From the NCBI GenBank assembly GCA_035268885.1, contig DATFKA010000173.1, positions 16,556 through 80,555 on the forward strand: a stretch of DNA of 64,000 nucleotides, written 5' to 3'. Every line of letters starts with the position of its first letter. Position 1 is the first letter of the stretch. Positions 53,068-63,400 of the stretch are shown in pieces. This stretch comes from DATFKA01 sp035268885. Lineage in GTDB: Bacteria > Bacteroidota > Bacteroidia > Chitinophagales > Saprospiraceae. The notes beneath the pieces are model-generated. The model was not told the DNA's origin and did no database searches. It was given only the letters and a program-made list of their open reading frames with translations. A program made the translations under genes and the position numbers.

Positions 53068-53829
53068 TTATTGTAGCAATGTCAGTAGTTCATTCACTTT
53101 CCTTTTCCGGGCCTCCGTCACCGGAAAATCACCACTCAGCAAAGCTTTTAAATCATCAATAGCCGCCGTCTGATTATCCGCTTTTAAGTTGGCCATTGCA
53201 CTTAGCCAGTAAATCTCGTCCGGCTGTTCCCCGTCTCCCTTTAGACTTTCCAGTAAATCCTGGGCTTCTTTTATCCGATTGGTTTCTATAAGAGCGATGG
53301 CTTTATAGCGTTTCAGTGCGATTTCGGTATCTTCTATATTTTCGTAGGTATTTATTTTTTCCAGGGTAGCCATATAGTCTTCGGCATTATAGACACGCGC
53401 AATTTCGCTGAGCAGGGGGTCGCCCTCCGCTCCGCGCTGCATATCAAAAGCAGGCCTTTCGTAATAATTTTCAAAGGCGGTCAGGCTTTCGTTTTGAGGA
53501 AGAAAAAGCCAAATACCTGCGGTGATCAGCAGTGCCAGGACGGCCGCAATGGAGAGAATCCGTCGTAGCGGCATTTGCCGAACCTTAGCAGCACCTTTTT
53601 CCTGGGATGCCTGTCCTATTTCTTTTTCGTGTAAACCATCTAAAAAAGCCATGGTGGATTGTTCAGCCTCCTGCTTGATGACCTGGATGGTCATTTTACT
53701 GCGCTGGTAGAGGCGGGCAAAATCAGGATCTTTTTCTAGTCGTTCCTCCACTTGAGTGCGCTGTTCGGCGGGTAGATTACCGTCGATATATTCCTGGATT
53801 AATTCAAAATTTTGGTCGAAGTTTTCCAT
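53068..53829 (-). CDS. Anti-sigma-factor-like membrane protein
   Basis: 253 residues from the ATG at 53829 (MENFDQNFELIQEYIDGNLP). The N-terminal 80 residues match the layout of anti-sigma-factor cytosolic domains (YIDGNLPAEQRTQVEERLEKDPDFARLY), but without the HxxxCxxC zinc residues. One helix at about 90-110 (ILSIAAVLALLITAGIWLFL) crosses the membrane. The outer part (about 115-253) is helical with TPR-like repeats. The gene follows the sigma-factor gene by 22 bp on the same strand, as expected of a sigma/anti-sigma pair. An upstream in-frame ATG at 53874 would overlap the sigma gene and is not preferred. Confidence 0.78.
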   Translation of the reverse strand: MENFDQNFELIQEYIDGNLPAEQRTQVEERLEKDPDFARLYQRSKMTIQVIKQEAEQSTMAFLDGLHEKEIGQASQEKGAAKVRQMPLRRILSIAAVLALLITAGIWLFLPQNESLTAFENYYERPAFDMQRGAEGDPLLSEIARVYNAEDYMATLEKINTYENIEDTEIALKRYKAIALIETNRIKEAQDLLESLKGDGEQPDEIYWLSAMANLKADNQTAAIDDLKALLSGDFPVTEARKRKVNELLTLLQ

Positions 53830-53851
53830 ATTAATGGGAATTAATAAAAGG

Positions 53852-54430
53852 TTAAGATTCCTGGCACTCAGCAACTAGCTTCTTCATACAACGATTTTTT
53901 TTATTAGCGGCGGAGTAATGCGCATTCTCTCCGGAAAACCCCATGCGTTCTGCAATTTGCTTCATGTTTAAGTTGAGCCAGTATTTATAGAATAGAATGC
54001 GTTTGCACTCCAGGCCCAACTGTTCCAGACATTGCTGCAATAGTCGGTGTAGGCGCTCGGTTTCATTCTCCTCCATAGGCGCTTCCTCCATAGCAAAATG
54101 ACCGGCAGGCGTTTGCTCAATATCGCTGTATTGAAATACTTTTTTTCGTTCTTCCAGCCATACCAGGCGTAAAATACCCATCAAAAAGGAAGATAGCTTA
54201 CTACTTAATTCAAAGTCAGCCTGGCTTACTTTCTGCTCCAGCCGCATCAAAGCAATATGGTAGGCCGTTTTTGCTTGCTCTTCCGAGGCACCCTGATTGA
54301 TCAGGAAACCTACTGCTTTGCGGTACAGGGGTTGGTATAGCATCTGAAAGGCCTGCTCCCTCTTTCGGGGCTGGCCGCTTCGAAAGAACTGGATAATCTT
54401 GTCATCCTGGTTGCTTTTGCTTGCTGTCAT
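53852..54430 (-). CDS. ECF-type RNA polymerase sigma factor
   Basis: 192 residues, a sigma-70-family protein. Region 2 is about 20-95 (REQAFQMLYQPLYRKAVGFL, IALMRLEQKV and SKLSSFLMGILRLVW); region 4 is about 135-185, with LLQQCLEQLGLECKRILFYKYWLNLNMKQIAERMGF as a helix-turn-helix and the variant SGENAHYSAANKKNRCMKKL at the promoter-recognition helix. It faces the subtilase-CHAT genes across 194 bp. Probably controls its own operon and that divergent pair. It ends with a Cys-containing tail, AECQES. Confidence 0.85.
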   Translation of the reverse strand: MTASKSNQDDKIIQFFRSGQPRKREQAFQMLYQPLYRKAVGFLINQGASEEQAKTAYHIALMRLEQKVSQADFELSSKLSSFLMGILRLVWLEERKKVFQYSDIEQTPAGHFAMEEAPMEENETERLHRLLQQCLEQLGLECKRILFYKYWLNLNMKQIAERMGFSGENAHYSAANKKNRCMKKLVAECQES

Positions 54431-54624
54431 TAGTATGTGAATTATTCTTAGCGTTTATAACGGGCTTCTGCTGTTTTTTTCCTAAAATAAAGGAATATTT
54501 TACAATTCTATCGAGCGCTGTACTTATTTACTCGGAAATATATCCGTTTTTATCGAAGCTCGGACCGAAGGCGATTATATGATGGGAATTCTTTCCATCT
54601 ACTAACAAACAAAACATCTACTTC
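54431..54624. promoter_or_regulatory. Divergent control region, sigma factor / subtilase
   Basis: 194 bp between divergent starts. It has a short TTCCT-AGGAA hairpin (54479-54495) and a split inverted repeat CGAGC (54512-54516) / GCTCG (54558-54562). No TAnnTTTG match was found toward the subtilase, consistent with an alternative-sigma promoter, though that cannot be shown. Likely site of the ECF-type promoter. Confidence 0.4.
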
Positions 54625-57177
54625 ATGAGGATTTTTCTAAAATACCTGATACTTGCTCTGGTTATTATACCCATTAACCTTTTTGGCCAATCCATGGAAA
54701 TTCGTTGTAGTGACCAACTACGATCATCTATCAACCTGGGGACGGGCCTTAGCCAGGCGGGTACGCTTCTGGAACCTGGTTCCGGAGTGGTCGATCCTTA
54801 TTGGACACTAAGTAATCGGCCTGCTCTATCTAATTGCACCGATGCAGAAAGCGCTTCCTTATCCAGCCGGGCCTACCTGGTCAATTTTAATAATGCGAAC
54901 GACATCTCCTGGGTAAATCAGGAAGGCGTCCGGGCTATATCTCCTGTGGATGCCGGTCTCGGGGGACGTCTGTCCTGTCAAAATGGACCCGATGATCCCT
55001 TTATCTTTGAGCGTTATTTTTGTCTGAATGCGGATGCCGAAATTCAGCTGGATGTAAGTTTTAAAGGAGATGATCGTCTACAACTTGAATTAGTTGACCT
55101 GCAGGCGAGTAGGGTATTAGCCGTAAGCGAGCCCTTTTCCTACCAGAATCCGCCGCCAGCGCCTGCTCGTTTCCGGGCACGGTTGGGCTTGGCCCCGGGA
55201 ACTTACGCCCTGCGGGCAAAACTCGAAAACGACGCGATTGCTTCGGGGTTTTCTATAGCCGGTCAAGTAGAAGTTTTTTCGGCTGGTACGACTGCCCAAT
55301 TGTCGAATGCGGCGCCCGTATCCATTTTTGCCTGTCAGCGACAGGATACATTGGCCCTTGATGATTATTATTACTATCCGGATAGTGCGCTAAGCATTTG
55401 TATCGATTCGGAACGCCTGCCCCTGGGTGGCCCATACAGCTATCAATGGTATAACCCGGAGGGCCAATTGATTATTCCGAATGGAAATACAGAATGTTAT
55501 ACCATACCCGCATTAAACCCTAAGACTACGGGAATTTATTACTGTCAGATTCAGCCGATGGACTCTGAGGTCTGTTATGTCCTTCCGGTAAAAGTAGGGA
55601 CTTATGTGCAGGATCCTACCGGCGCCTGGTACATACCGAATCAGTTGGTCGTTAAATACCGAAACAATACCACCGAAGCGGAGAAGTCGAGTTACATTAA
55701 GTCGCTGCAGGCTAGTCGTCTGGACAGTTGTATGTGCTTAATCGATTTAATTATGTTACCAGACACCCTGTACGATGCAAATGGTAATCCGATTATTGAT
55801 CCGGAAGAAAAGAAAAAGAAAGCCGGATCGGAAGACAATGCCGGAGTAGAGACGGTGGGCTGGAATACCGTTATGGAAGAAGAAACTATAGCCAGGAAAG
55901 GTGATCTTCCCAATCGGGAAGAGCCTGGTAGAAGCAGGTATATGCCTGCGGTATCGGAAGTGGCTACTACAAATGGGGATTCGGTGATCATTGCGCTGAT
56001 TGATACGGGTTTTGACTTTACCCATCCGGACGTTCAGGGGTACCTTTGGCAAAATCCAGAGCCGGAACCCATGTCTACGGATAGCTGTAAAGTATGTATT
56101 ACGGGAGCAAAGATAGGTTACGACTTTGGTGATCAGGATAGTGACCCCAGCCCGGTAAATCCTCACGGTGATTTTGTTGGGCGGGCTATTATTTATGCTG
56201 CTGAATCCTTGGGAGGATCGCTAGCACCTAAGATTCAAATTATGCCTTTGAAGGTAATGGACCGCAAGGAGACCATTACTGTATTTAATGTCACCTGCGC
56301 CACTATTTTTGCCGTAAGGCACGGCGCACAGATCATTAATTACAGTATGGGGGGTTACGGTGGCTATCAAGATATTTTGGCGGCAGCATTAAATACGGTA
56401 GCCCCGGGTAATTGTGTTCCGACCGTCGTCACCTCAGCGGGTAATGATAGTCTGGATATTTCGATTGTGCCGCACTATTTTTCAAATTTACGGGATAGTC
56501 TCAGTACAGTATTGACCATTAATTCTATTAATCCGATTGATTTTGGATTGTCACTGGCGCCGTATTCCAATTTCGGACCCAACGTTGATTTGGCAACCAG
56601 CGGAGCAGCCCTGTATGATACCAGCCCTTATGCCAATGTGAAGGGGACTTCCATCTCCGCTGGCTACATAAGTGGTATATTAGCTTATATTTACGAGCAA
56701 AAACCGGGTGTTTCCAGTGCAACGGCCCTTTCTGCTTTACAAAATCTGACTACCCAGGTAGGTTCCCAATTGCCTCTGGATGACCCCAATGGCTTATTCT
56801 GGAAGCCGGTACTGGACCGGATACTGGAAGAATTGCCTGCCGAAACCTGCACCTATACGATGCAAGCTTGTATCCCTATTGTAACGAATACGAAAGAAAG
56901 AAATCGAGCAAGGGAATGGCTGGAGGTGAAGGTAATGCCTAATCCGAATACCGGAGAGCTGTCTTTTGCGTTTGATTTGCAAGAAAGTCAGGACTTACGG
57001 ATCACTATTTTTGATGCTCAGGGCCGACTGATAGACCAAATGAAACTCAAAAGGGGGGAGGGGCTACATCGTTTGCCCTATTCACTAAAAAATCGACCGG
57101 ATGGGATTTACTATTATCAGGTAAGGAGTGCAAAATACATATATGCGGGAAAAATTATTAAACAAGGTGGAAGGTAG
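54625..57177 (+). CDS. T9SS-exported subtilisin-like serine protease (S8)
   Basis: 850 residues. Signal peptide (MRIFLKYLILALVIIPINLFGQ). About 25-330 is a beta-rich N-terminal region with an Ig-like domain (residues about 250-320; SYQWYNPEGQ). The S8 catalytic domain (about 330-740) keeps the triad Asp460 (ALIDTGFDF), His514 (NPHGDFVGRA) and Ser676 (GTSISAGY). An acidic linker between about 385 and 440 (including EEKKKKAGSED) is an apparent insertion. The last about 80 residues (PNPNTGELSFAFDL to AGKIIK) are a type A T9SS sorting domain. It overlaps the CHAT gene by 35 bases, so the two proteases are made together. Confidence 0.9.
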   Translation: MRIFLKYLILALVIIPINLFGQSMEIRCSDQLRSSINLGTGLSQAGTLLEPGSGVVDPYWTLSNRPALSNCTDAESASLSSRAYLVNFNNANDISWVNQEGVRAISPVDAGLGGRLSCQNGPDDPFIFERYFCLNADAEIQLDVSFKGDDRLQLELVDLQASRVLAVSEPFSYQNPPPAPARFRARLGLAPGTYALRAKLENDAIASGFSIAGQVEVFSAGTTAQLSNAAPVSIFACQRQDTLALDDYYYYPDSALSICIDSERLPLGGPYSYQWYNPEGQLIIPNGNTECYTIPALNPKTTGIYYCQIQPMDSEVCYVLPVKVGTYVQDPTGAWYIPNQLVVKYRNNTTEAEKSSYIKSLQASRLDSCMCLIDLIMLPDTLYDANGNPIIDPEEKKKKAGSEDNAGVETVGWNTVMEEETIARKGDLPNREEPGRSRYMPAVSEVATTNGDSVIIALIDTGFDFTHPDVQGYLWQNPEPEPMSTDSCKVCITGAKIGYDFGDQDSDPSPVNPHGDFVGRAIIYAAESLGGSLAPKIQIMPLKVMDRKETITVFNVTCATIFAVRHGAQIINYSMGGYGGYQDILAAALNTVAPGNCVPTVVTSAGNDSLDISIVPHYFSNLRDSLSTVLTINSINPIDFGLSLAPYSNFGPNVDLATSGAALYDTSPYANVKGTSISAGYISGILAYIYEQKPGVSSATALSALQNLTTQVGSQLPLDDPNGLFWKPVLDRILEELPAETCTYTMQACIPIVTNTKERNRAREWLEVKVMPNPNTGELSFAFDLQESQDLRITIFDAQGRLIDQMKLKRGEGLHRLPYSLKNRPDGIYYYQVRSAKYIYAGKIIKQGGR

Positions 57178-60103
57178 ACACAGCCCTCTAAAAATGGTGC
57201 TTGTCTGCTTGTTCCTGCTCTGGCAGGGCATTGGACCGCTGACGGCCCAGATTCTAACGACCGGTCAGAAGCGAATCGCCATTAATATGCTGGACTCCCT
57301 GGCGGGCCAACATGGCACCGATGATTTTAGGACGCTTGCCAGTCGGCGCCTGGAGGCTTTCTGGGCAGAATTTGCGGAAGCAGATTTAAGAAAAGTTCGT
57401 CAGGAACTGCTAGATATAGCGGAAAAAAAATTTGGAGAGTCGCACCCTATCCCAGCCTTCCTGTACCATCGATATGGAATTGACGCTTACCTGGATGATG
57501 ACTACGGACAGGCGCTGGAATTACTGAATAAAGGATTAAAGCTCCGACAAGAGGTATTTCCCGAAGCGCATCCTGAGACTGCCCATAGTTGGTACATACT
57601 GGGCTTAACCCATTATTATAATGATAGTGAGGAGTTGGCTTTAGAAGCTTACCGCCAGAGCCTTTCCTTTTACCAGGCCATTGATCAAAACGAAATGGTG
57701 TCGAATTGTTATCGTCGTTTGGGGCAGACCTACAGCTTTCTGGAAGAGTATGAATTGTCTGCTCTATACTTTGATTTGGCCTTGATTTACGGTCGGCAAA
57801 GTATGGCCCCACAGGCCTTAAGCCTGGCCAACCTTTATCGATCTGCCGCGGCGGTTGAAAAACGACCTAAAACCGAAGCACTTCAGTATTATCAAAGGGC
57901 GGCCCGGATTTTCGAACTTGGTCAGCATACGGATGCGGCTAATTACTCCTCGGTGCTTATCAATCAGGCGGAGATTCTAATTGATCTAGTACAATATAAA
58001 GAAGCAAATGAATTACTACAATCCGTACTTATCCAAAAACAAAAAGCGCAAAATACCTCGGAATTAGACATCATCTACGAATATTTTGGCGTGATACACC
58101 GACACTTTAAGGAGTATACTTCGGCACTTGAACGTTATCAGCAAGTACTCCAGTTGAGATTAAAAAGTAAAGGTAAACTTTCCAAAGACGTCAATTATAC
58201 CTATCACAACCTGGGAGAAGTCTACCAGGAAATGGGGGATTTTCAGCAGGCAGCGGAATATTATCAAAAGGCTTTGCAGGCGGCGGATTCTGCTTTTGTA
58301 AGTGATACCTTTTCAGAAAATCCGGATGTGAGCACTGCGGTATTGACGACCAACTACGCCGACCTGATTAAAGACCTGGATTTCAAGGGACAGTTGTTTT
58401 TGGCCTGGTTTCGGCGTGATCGGGATCCTGAAAGATTACTGATTGCTTTAGCTGCCTTCGAACGGGCCACTGAATTTATGTACGACAAGCGGGGTGATTT
58501 AATCGGACAGGGTAGTAAGTTGATATGGCAGGAAAAGCTCTATCCACTACTGGAACACTACCTGGAAGCTTTGTACATTGCATTAGAATTAGACCATTTT
58601 TCGGGGCAGGAAGAGCAGATTTTTCAGCTTATGGAGCGTGGTAAAGCACTTGTCCTGATGGAGTCGCTGCTGGAACAACAACGCGCCGTAGATTTTCCGG
58701 GGAGAGATCAACTGGAAACAAAAATTAATGAGCGACGGGTAGTTTTTGCCGAAAGGCAACGTCAACTCCTGGAAAATGAAGATCGTAAAGAAGAGCGTCG
58801 GATTGCCATGCTAGATGCTAAAATCGACTATTTAGAGGCGCAGCGGGTTCTAAAAAGTGCATTGAGTGATCAGTATGCCAGTATGCCGTTCTCAGAACTC
58901 GTCACCACAGCGGGCTCTTCCGAGAACTTACTGAGTGATGCTCAGGGCTTGCTGCATTATTTCGTAGGGGACCAAAAGGTTTATGCTCTATTCCTTACGC
59001 AGGGGAAAACGTATATCCATACTTTTGCCAGTACCAATTTGTCGGAGCAGGTCAATCACTTTCGGAGTCTTCTTAATCAGCCGGATGGTATTTGGTCTGA
59101 ATTTTCGGCGCAGAGTCACGATCTATATACTCGGCTTTTGCAGCCTTTATTTTCTCAGGTAGCGTCTCTTCCCACGGAGCTAATCATCATTCCGGACGGT
59201 GCCCTGTCCGCGTTGCCTTTTGAAGTACTCCTTTCGGAAAAATCTTTGGAGCGGTCTTTCAGCACGGCAGACGCACCCTACCTGCTTCGCACTTTTGAAG
59301 TGAGCTATGCTTTTTCGGCCAGCACCTGGCAGCAGCAGGTAAAACAAGAAGCATCACAGGGCAGTTTATCTTTTTTGGGATTGGCACCTTCTTTTGACGA
59401 AGTTGGTTTGACCACAGAAAGCCGGACTTGTACACGCGGTTCTTTGGGGCCTTTGTCAGAAAACGACCGGGAAGTAGAGGCGCTGAGTCAGATATTGAAT
59501 GGTAAGGTTAAAAATGGGATGGCAGCGACCAAAGCTTACTTTATGGCGCAAGCCGGAAACGCCAAGATATTGCACCTGGCGACCCACGCTTGTGTCGATG
59601 ATACGGAGGGTGCCCGTAGTCGTATCTTTTTTTCGGATGATCATCTGTACGTACACGAATTGTATAATTTACCCTTGGTGGCGGACATGGTAGTACTCAG
59701 TGCTTGCGAGACGGGCGTCGGTACATTTCGACGTGGCGAAGGTGTCATGAGTCTGGCCCGGGGCTTTGCGATTTCCGGCGCACCTAGTCTGACTTTAAGT
59801 TACTGGTCGGTTTCCGATAAAAGCACTGCGGAGATCATGAAATACTACTACCAGTATTTAGCCGGAGGGCAGCCTAAGCATACAGCCCTACGCAAGGCCA
59901 AACTGACTTACTTATCCAGACAAGAACAAAGCCGATATTTACATCCCTATTATTGGGCAGCTTTTGTGCATTTTGGTGATTTCACACCCTTAACCCTTGA
60001 TCATCAAGGGTTAAGGGTGCCATGGCTTCACCTCTTGTTTATTCTGGTTTTTATGCTTATTTTATATGCAGTGTATCACAAATTTGTGAAGTCAGACTAT
60101 TAA
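57143..60103 (+). CDS. TPR-CHAT caspase-like protein with C-terminal membrane anchor
   Basis: 986 residues from the ATG at 57143, chosen because the basic MREKLLNKVEGRHSPLKM and MVLVCLFLLWQGIGPLTAQ then form a signal peptide; it starts inside the subtilase gene. TPR-type helices fill about 30-500 (ALELLNKGLKLRQEVF, NLGEVYQEMGDFQQAAEYYQ), a coiled segment lies at about 530-580 and the CHAT protease domain at about 640-950, with catalytic His815 (HLATHA) and Cys855 (LSACETG) both present. A final helix, WLHLLFILVFMLILYAVYH, gives a membrane anchor. Predicted topology puts the protease in the periplasm. CHAT proteases in other systems act on partner proteins after activation; its target here is unknown. 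Confidence 0.87.
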   Translation: MREKLLNKVEGRHSPLKMVLVCLFLLWQGIGPLTAQILTTGQKRIAINMLDSLAGQHGTDDFRTLASRRLEAFWAEFAEADLRKVRQELLDIAEKKFGESHPIPAFLYHRYGIDAYLDDDYGQALELLNKGLKLRQEVFPEAHPETAHSWYILGLTHYYNDSEELALEAYRQSLSFYQAIDQNEMVSNCYRRLGQTYSFLEEYELSALYFDLALIYGRQSMAPQALSLANLYRSAAAVEKRPKTEALQYYQRAARIFELGQHTDAANYSSVLINQAEILIDLVQYKEANELLQSVLIQKQKAQNTSELDIIYEYFGVIHRHFKEYTSALERYQQVLQLRLKSKGKLSKDVNYTYHNLGEVYQEMGDFQQAAEYYQKALQAADSAFVSDTFSENPDVSTAVLTTNYADLIKDLDFKGQLFLAWFRRDRDPERLLIALAAFERATEFMYDKRGDLIGQGSKLIWQEKLYPLLEHYLEALYIALELDHFSGQEEQIFQLMERGKALVLMESLLEQQRAVDFPGRDQLETKINERRVVFAERQRQLLENEDRKEERRIAMLDAKIDYLEAQRVLKSALSDQYASMPFSELVTTAGSSENLLSDAQGLLHYFVGDQKVYALFLTQGKTYIHTFASTNLSEQVNHFRSLLNQPDGIWSEFSAQSHDLYTRLLQPLFSQVASLPTELIIIPDGALSALPFEVLLSEKSLERSFSTADAPYLLRTFEVSYAFSASTWQQQVKQEASQGSLSFLGLAPSFDEVGLTTESRTCTRGSLGPLSENDREVEALSQILNGKVKNGMAATKAYFMAQAGNAKILHLATHACVDDTEGARSRIFFSDDHLYVHELYNLPLVADMVVLSACETGVGTFRRGEGVMSLARGFAISGAPSLTLSYWSVSDKSTAEIMKYYYQYLAGGQPKHTALRKAKLTYLSRQEQSRYLHPYYWAAFVHFGDFTPLTLDHQGLRVPWLHLLFILVFMLILYAVYHKFVKSDY
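59985..60019. repeat. Perfect 16-bp inverted repeat inside the CHAT gene
   Basis: CACCCTTAACCCTTGA (59985-60000), the three bases TCA, then TCAAGGGTTAAGGGTG (60004-60019), an exact reverse complement. It encodes the linker TPLTLDHQGLRVP between the CHAT domain and the membrane helix, in frame and without disrupting either. The stem would be very stable in mRNA. No matching copy is seen elsewhere in the window. Confidence 0.95.
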
Positions 60104-60416
60104 CCCCGCTCGCTGACTCCCCGGCGTGATTGGAATGTTTGACGATCTATCCTGATTGACATCCACTCGGGACTATCCCAGCAAAAGGCACTTCAACTTT
60201 TTTCTTTTTAGATATATGCTTCGATTGATTGGGGTGCCTCTACCACTTCGTAGCGCAGTCATTCCGATTGGTAAAAAGATAATCTGAGGAATACTTTTAA
60301 AAAAGTTATTCTGCATTGATTATATCTTAATCTCTAGCCTCATCTCTTTACGACTCCTCTGATAAGACACCCTATTCGTGATTGGTAATTTATTTTTCAA
60401 ACCTAAATTCAAGATT
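60104..60416. other. Intergenic region, CHAT gene to large secreted protein
   Basis: 313 bp. No gene was found. The sequence is mixed in composition with an A/T-rich last third, which probably carries the promoter of the secreted protein gene; no TAnnTTTG match was identified. Confidence 0.45.
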
Positions 60417-63400
60417 ATGAAGACCTTTCCTTTACTCTTTACTTTTTTCTTGCTCTTTACCTTTGCTACCATTGCAGTACCCGTATCTGCACAGGATTTA
60501 CCACCGGATTTTGTCGAAAAGGTAAGAGCGGAATACAATAGTATATCTCAGGAGGTAAAACAAAATGAGCTACAGCAATCCTTTGGTGAATACCTTGATA
60601 ACCGAATTACTTCTTACCGTAGTCGACAAAAATTTTACACTACACTAAAGAGCACTTCAGGTCTTCAGGATTTATGCGCCAATGGAACCTTCGAAAGCGG
60701 AGATATTAATATTGCCGACTGGAGCTTTTATTGGGAAGGAGAAACGGGATCTGTTTCGGGAACGAATAGACTCAATACGGGGTCATTCAACTCGGGAGGG
60801 CCGCATAGCGATCAGGTACACCATCAAGTCATTTCACCCGGCTCGGATCCGTATTTTGCGGCCCTGAACCAGGTCTGGTCATTTCCATCAAGTAATAATA
60901 ACTCTCTTCGTCTAGGAAATGCTAACCCAAGATGGGGGCTTGAATCCGTTGCTAAAAAGATTGTGGTAACCCCCGCTACTTCTGTACTATCCTTTAGTTA
61001 TGCCTTGGTAACGGATAATCCCGCCGGACACGGAGCAGCGCTTCCTTTTTTTGAAGTGAATATCCTTGATGCAGCGGATAATAATACCAATTATAACAGT
61101 TTGGTTAATTTGGGCAATAGCTCAAATCGCATCAGTTCTGATAACCCTTTATTAATCCCTAATGATCCCAATGCAAATCGTAGATGGAAAGACTGGACCT
61201 GCGTTACCGCAGATCTCTCTTCTTTGATGGGAGATACCATCATCGTTGAGTTTGTCAATAGAGACTGTTGGGCGGGCGGACACTGGAGTTATACCTATCT
61301 TGATAATCTTTGTATTAGTTGTGAAGGGGCACCCGGAGATGAAGGGTCCATTCGCATTAATCAGGAGCGGTCGGATACCTGTGGTATTCCCGGCCAGATT
61401 TGTATTGATTACACCTTGCCCAACGGAAATACCCCTAACCTGGACCTGGTTCTGGAAATTATTCAGAATGGGGTGGTGGTTAATACATTAAACAGCCCCA
61501 CTTTAAGCTCGGGTAGTAATTATTGCTTTAATCTGACCGCTGCTGATACCATTGGGCTTACCGGAACTCTGGCCGGGTTTGATTACAAAGTGACGGGTTA
61601 CCCGTCCCTGGGTGCCTTTAGTCTTACCCCCCAAATTATTGGAAATACTTCCTCGGGGTATCTGCCCGGAGTGAATAATGATTACCTTTTTGATTGTCCC
61701 AGCCTTTGTGGCGAAATTGTGCGGGACACGGTGGGCTATTCCTGCGATCCCACGCAGGGTATTCCTTACACTTTTGAGTTGGTCAATAATTCCGGATTAC
61801 CGGTCACCTCGGTACTCATCACTGATATTACGCCGGTAGGCACTACCATTACTCCCGCTACTTTTAATTTGTTTTTCAATCCTATTCCCGACGGCGGTAG
61901 TTATGGCCCCGTGACCACCAATATCAACTTATTGAATCCAGTGACGGAGCCCACGGAGGTTTGCTTTACGGTAAAGTATATTTCAGAAGGCGAGGTTTGT
62001 TGTTCCTATGAACATTGTATTACTATCCTGCCACCAGACCCCTGTAGTCAGGTGAGCGTCCGAGCCATTAGTTCCAGTGAAGATGGCAGTACTGATTGTT
62101 GTTATGAATTAGCCCTGACGAACGATTTTTGTCCGGATTACTTCACCAGTGTCATGACCGAGGTGATTACCCCTGGGGTTGTATTCGGCAGTCACAACGG
62201 CGGAAACACCTGGAACGGTACGCTTTCTGCGAATGGGCAGTTCATCAATTGGCGACCTGCCGGGGGTGGCTTCATTCCCACGGGAACGCTGAGTGATATG
62301 CAGTTTTGCCTGGACAGTATCAATAGTATCAATCAATTGCCTCAGGAAGTCGTGGTACACTGGATGCGGGGGGATAAGATTGTTTGCTCCGATACCCTTC
62401 AGTTCAATTGTAATCCTTGTGCTTTCGTGGATATAGGTGAAGCAGTCTGCAATGAAGACGGTACGGTTACCTTTAACTATACGATCCACAATACTTCGGG
62501 ACAAAATGTACAGTACTTCTATTTTGAGGTACACGATTCTACGGTGATGTTTACACCTTCTATGGTGAATCAGGCCATTCCAGCCGGTAACAGTTATAGT
62601 GGCTCTGTGACGATCTCCGGTGGAAGTTCGGGACTGGTAGCCGGCACACAGATTCCATTTAAACTTGTACTCTTTGGATCGGATGACTGGTGTTGTCACA
62701 TGGGAGGACTTAGCCTGACGATCCCCGATTGTGAGGGGTGTGAGTGTGGAGATGAAGAGGAATGGAGAAAGCTATTTAATGAGGGCTATCAGGTGAAAGT
62801 GGACTGCGAACAGGGGCTGATCAGTTTTGCGACCCGACTGAGCGAATGCGATACTGTAACCTTCAATATCTACGATGTGGCCAGTCAGCAGCTATTGTTG
62901 ACGGGTTCCGGTACGGGAGATCAGTTGATTAGCCTGCCATTATTAGGTAACGGCGGTTACATTGTTGAATTCATAGCGACGCGCTACGATGCGAATGGAA
63001 GGCCTTGTTTTACCGCTCGCCAGAGGTTTGACCTGGGTATTGATTGTCCACCGGAGGACTGCTGTGGCGCAGAAGATGAATTTCTAAATGTAATACAGCA
63101 GGGCTATACGGTAAGTTTTGATTGTGATAGCGACAATGGACCTATGGTTACCTTTACTCCGGCGGCTGCCACCGATTGTGACCAGATCGATTGGCGAATC
63201 ACGGATGCTGCCGGAAATGTAATTGCCAGTGCCAGCTCCAATGGTTTGACGCCCGTCACTTTCAGTCTTGTTGGTATCGGTGATTTTACGCTTACTACGA
63301 TCTGGGAACGCTTTGACGAAAACGGGGAGTCTTGCTTTGGATTGGTCCGACGCAGCCAAACCATTACGAATCCTTGTATGCAGAATGTTGGCCCGATTGT

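Noticed and set aside
59900..60103. CHAT protein C-terminus as an exosortase sorting tag
   Set aside because: It has a helix after the domain but no clear motif before it and only a weakly basic end (YHKFVKSDY); a simple membrane anchor explains it.
62109..62699. 196-codon minus-strand open frame
   Set aside because: Antisense to the same secreted protein gene; no start context or recognisable motif.
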